64,000 bases of DNA from Janthinobacterium lividum. Lineage in GTDB: Bacteria; Pseudomonadota; Gammaproteobacteria; Burkholderiales; Burkholderiaceae_D. The DNA lies in NCBI RefSeq assembly GCF_034424625.1, contig NZ_CP139976.1, forward strand, positions 3,906,001 to 3,970,000, written 5' to 3'. Shown here in pieces: positions 61,888 to 64,000 of the stretch. Within the stretch, counting starts at the first letter, position 1. The number at the start of each line of letters is the position of its first letter. The translations under genes and the position numbers were made by a program. The notes beneath the pieces were generated by a model. That model did not search any database. It was not told where the DNA came from and was given only the letters and a program-made list of their open reading frames with translations.

Positions 61888-62649
61888 TTACTTGAAGAAA
61901 ATGTCGTAAGACAACTTGACGATCAGCAGCACCAGCAACACGAGGAAGAGGATGCGCACGAAGGCGGCGCCGCGGCGCACGGCGATCCAGGTGCCCGTCA
62001 GCGCGCCCAGGATATTGCACACAGCCATCGGTGCGGCCACGGCGTACACCACGTGGCCGGCAGGGATGAAGAAGGCCAGCGCGGCCACGTTGGTGGCGAT
62101 ATTCACCAGTTTCGAGCAGGCCGAGGCGAGGATGAAATCGAAGCCGAAGACGCGGATAAACAGGAAAATCAGGAAGCTGCCCGTGCCCGGCCCGAACAGG
62201 CCGTCATAAAAGCCGATGGCGCCGCCGATGACGATGGCGAGGATACGTTCGCGCGATCCGATGGGGCGCGCTTCGCGCGTCGTGCCGAAATCCTTCTTGA
62301 TGAAGGTGTAGATGGCCATGATGATGATCAATACCAGCACCATGGGGCGCACCACCTGTTGCGGCACGTAGGACACGGCGGCCGCGCCGATGAAGGACAT
62401 GACGAAGGCGCTGGCCACGGCCGGCAACACCAGCAGCCACGGGATGTGCACCTTGCCGACAAACGAGCGGGCGGCAAACGTGGTGCCGCAGGCGGACGCC
62501 AGCTTGTTCGTGCCCAGCAAGGAGGTCGAGGCCATGTTCGGCATCAGGTTGAACAGGGCCGGCAGCTGTATCAGCCCGCCCCCGCCCACGGCGGCATCGA
62601 TCAGGCCGGCAAAGAAGGCAAATAAACACAGCAGCGAGATGGTCAGCAT
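61888..62649 (-). CDS. TauE/SafE family membrane exporter
   Basis: 253-residue inner-membrane protein with about eight helices. FFAGLIDAAVGGGGLIQLPAL at the front and GFYDGLFGPGTGSFLIFLF in the second half are the paired family motifs. Members move sulfite, sulfoacetate or related anions across the membrane. I use ATG 62649; an upstream in-frame ATG at 62733 would add 28 hydrophilic residues not usual here. It is divergent from a LysR regulator and followed by the HAD gene, so the LysR protein may control it, an inference from position. Confidence 0.88.
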   Translation of the reverse strand: MLTISLLCLFAFFAGLIDAAVGGGGLIQLPALFNLMPNMASTSLLGTNKLASACGTTFAARSFVGKVHIPWLLVLPAVASAFVMSFIGAAAVSYVPQQVVRPMVLVLIIIMAIYTFIKKDFGTTREARPIGSRERILAIVIGGAIGFYDGLFGPGTGSFLIFLFIRVFGFDFILASACSKLVNIATNVAALAFFIPAGHVVYAVAAPMAVCNILGALTGTWIAVRRGAAFVRILFLVLLVLLIVKLSYDIFFK

Positions 62650-62800
62650 GATAGGCAGTAAGGAATGGGCGACAGCGGCAGTATAGGCGCCGTGGATTTT
62701 TCCGGATGCAACTTCATATTGCGGAAAACGCAATCAGGCGTAACGCTTGACGGAATGCGCCCCATGCGGTTTACTGGCCTCTTTTGCCAGGAGCCGCGCG

Positions 62801-63724
62801 ATGTCGATGAAACTGATGTGGGAGATCCGCGCCTTTTGCACCGTCGTGGAAAAGCGCAGCTTCATCCACGCGGCGCGCATGCTGGGACGCTCGCCGTCGG
62901 CCGTCACGCGCGCCATCCAGTTCCTCGAAGACGCCATCGGCGCCGAGCTGATCCTGCGCACGCAAAAGCAGTTCACCCTGACGACGGCCGGCGAAACGTA
63001 TTACGCGTCGGCCAAGCACTTGCTGGAAACGCAAGCCGAGGCGGAAGACCAATTGGCGGAATTGAGCAATTCGCCGCAAGGCTGGGTGCGCCTCTCGGCA
63101 CCGGAAATCCTGTCGCTGGGGTTCTTGCCGAAAGTGGTGGCGCAATTTTCGCGCGACTACCCGAATGTGTCGGTGGACATCCATTTCTCGGACAAATCGA
63201 TCGACCCCATCCAGGAAAAGCTGGACTTTGCCATCCGCGGCGCGTTTCCCCAATCCAGCGAGCTGATCGGCTATCCCCTGTGGAATTACCGCCGCTACAT
63301 GTATGCCTCGCCCGACTATATCGAGCGCATGGGCGCGCCCGGGGAACCGGAGGAACTGGCCGGCCACGACATCATCATGCACTCGGCCCCCCGCATTCTG
63401 CGCGACTGGCATTTCGTTTCCAGCGAGCGCAACGTGCGCTACCAGGTGCAACCGCGTTTCCGCTTCACCTCCGGCATCGCCACCTTCCAGGCGGCCCTGG
63501 AAGGCGCCGGCATCGTGCGTCTGGCCAGCTGGCTGGCGGAACCGGCCGTGGCAGCGGGCACCTTGCGGCGGGTCTGCACGGCATACCGTCTCACGTCGTC
63601 GAAGGAGCTGGACCCCAGCATCCACGCCGTGTATGGCACCTCGCGCATGGCCAAGGGGGCGCGGCTGTTTCTGGAGTATGTGCGGCAGCGGGGGCTGGAA
63701 ATACCGGATGAACGTGTAATTTAA
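62801..63724 (+). CDS. LysR-family transcriptional regulator
   Basis: 307 residues. The N-terminal winged helix-turn-helix (FCTVVEKRSFIHAARMLGRS then PSAVTRAIQFLEDAIGAELI) and the two-lobed effector domain from about residue 95 are typical. The effector is unknown. AGGAG eight bases before ATG 62801 decides the start; an upstream ATG at 62747 has no ribosome site. It is divergent from the TauE/SafE exporter gene with about 150 bases between them, the standard LysR arrangement for control of the neighbour. Confidence 0.9.
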   Translation: MSMKLMWEIRAFCTVVEKRSFIHAARMLGRSPSAVTRAIQFLEDAIGAELILRTQKQFTLTTAGETYYASAKHLLETQAEAEDQLAELSNSPQGWVRLSAPEILSLGFLPKVVAQFSRDYPNVSVDIHFSDKSIDPIQEKLDFAIRGAFPQSSELIGYPLWNYRRYMYASPDYIERMGAPGEPEELAGHDIIMHSAPRILRDWHFVSSERNVRYQVQPRFRFTSGIATFQAALEGAGIVRLASWLAEPAVAAGTLRRVCTAYRLTSSKELDPSIHAVYGTSRMAKGARLFLEYVRQRGLEIPDERVI

Positions 63725-63727
63725 GGA

Positions 63728-64000
63728 CTATTTCCCGACGATAGCATCGCTATACACGGCGAACTGCGCGCCATCGAAGTCAAAAGCGGCCACCTCATAC
63801 ATGCCCAGCCGTTCATGCGCGCGCAGCGAGCCTGGATTGTCGCGCCGGATGAATAGCACCGCTTCCTTGCCCGCATGCTGCTCGCGCATGGCAGAGTACA
63901 GCAGCGCCAGCAAACCCTGCCCCCGCTCCGAGTCCGCAATGCAGACGGGGCCGTACACATAGGCGTTGCCACTGCCCGCATACGCGGCCAGCATGGCCAA
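63728..64000 (-). CDS. GNAT-family acetyltransferase, C-terminal part (truncated by window edge)
   Basis: The frame is open to the edge, so the N-terminus lies outside. The 90 visible residues carry the acetyl-CoA loop region (ADSERGQGLLALLYSAMR) and the late strand-helix LFIRRDNPGSLRAHERLGMY typical of GNAT N-acetyltransferases. The substrate cannot be told. It converges on the LysR gene, with the two stops three bases apart. Confidence 0.8.
   Translation of the reverse strand: MAMLAAYAGSGNAYVYGPVCIADSERGQGLLALLYSAMREQHAGKEAVLFIRRDNPGSLRAHERLGMYEVAAFDFDGAQFAVYSDAIVGK

Overview
This is 64 kb of GC-rich chromosome with tightly packed genes, frequent 4-bp start/stop overlaps and GTG or TTG starts. 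Gene content (chorismate synthase, ThyA of about 324 residues, a biodegradative basic amino acid decarboxylase, a Cpx-type two-component system with exact GTAAA-N5-GTAAA boxes, many c-di-GMP proteins) points to a betaproteobacterium, most likely Oxalobacteraceae such as Janthinobacterium. That placement is inference from recognised protein types; no marker RNA is present.

Layout. 1-8.4 kb: end of a signalling protein, a REP pair, aroC, a response regulator/EAL phosphodiesterase, a CBS protein, a 2OG-Fe(II) oxygenase, and O-acetylhomoserine sulfhydrylase with a coupled hydrolase. 8.4-12.2 kb: three genes resembling orphan toxin-immunity proteins (PoNi/DUF1911-like, WG-repeat, 104-residue unknown). 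12.2-23.9 kb: YihY membrane protein, a WrbA/DUF2069/FAD-oxidase/DUF4124/FtsX-permease/AttH run with overlapping genes, an ABC exporter, LeuE and a threonine aldolase. 23.9-31.8 kb: GH25 lysozyme with a tail-collar protein, FadL porin, a GGDEF/EAL protein, and thyA coupled to a SUKH-like immunity gene. 31.8-41.7 kb: TonB-type receptor, three TerD-family stress proteins, hydrolase-folA, and a PLP decarboxylase behind a possible attenuator.

41.7-51.8 kb is the most unusual part. Eight consecutive minus-strand genes (51374 down to 43158) encode three paralogous small Gly/Ala-rich proteins, a HEIGH metalloprotease, a 724-residue protein of unknown type, an oxoamine-synthase-like PLP enzyme, a GIY-YIG domain protein with a low-complexity front half, and an amidohydrolase. 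A good sigma-54 promoter match lies just upstream of the first gene, with a 12-bp palindrome at activator distance, and a sigma-54 activator gene sits tail-to-tail at the far end. I do not recognise this as a described system.

51.8-64 kb: a DUF1800/DUF1501 pair, an intradiol-dioxygenase-like lipoprotein, a Spy/CpxP-like protein divergent from a CpxRA-like system, a FlxA-like coiled-coil gene with a triple CpxR box, dcd, a hydrolase, HAD phosphatase, TauE/SafE exporter, a LysR regulator and a truncated GNAT gene. Three long inverted-repeat elements (about 100-160 bp) lie in intergenic gaps. No tRNA, rRNA, CRISPR array or insertion sequence was found.
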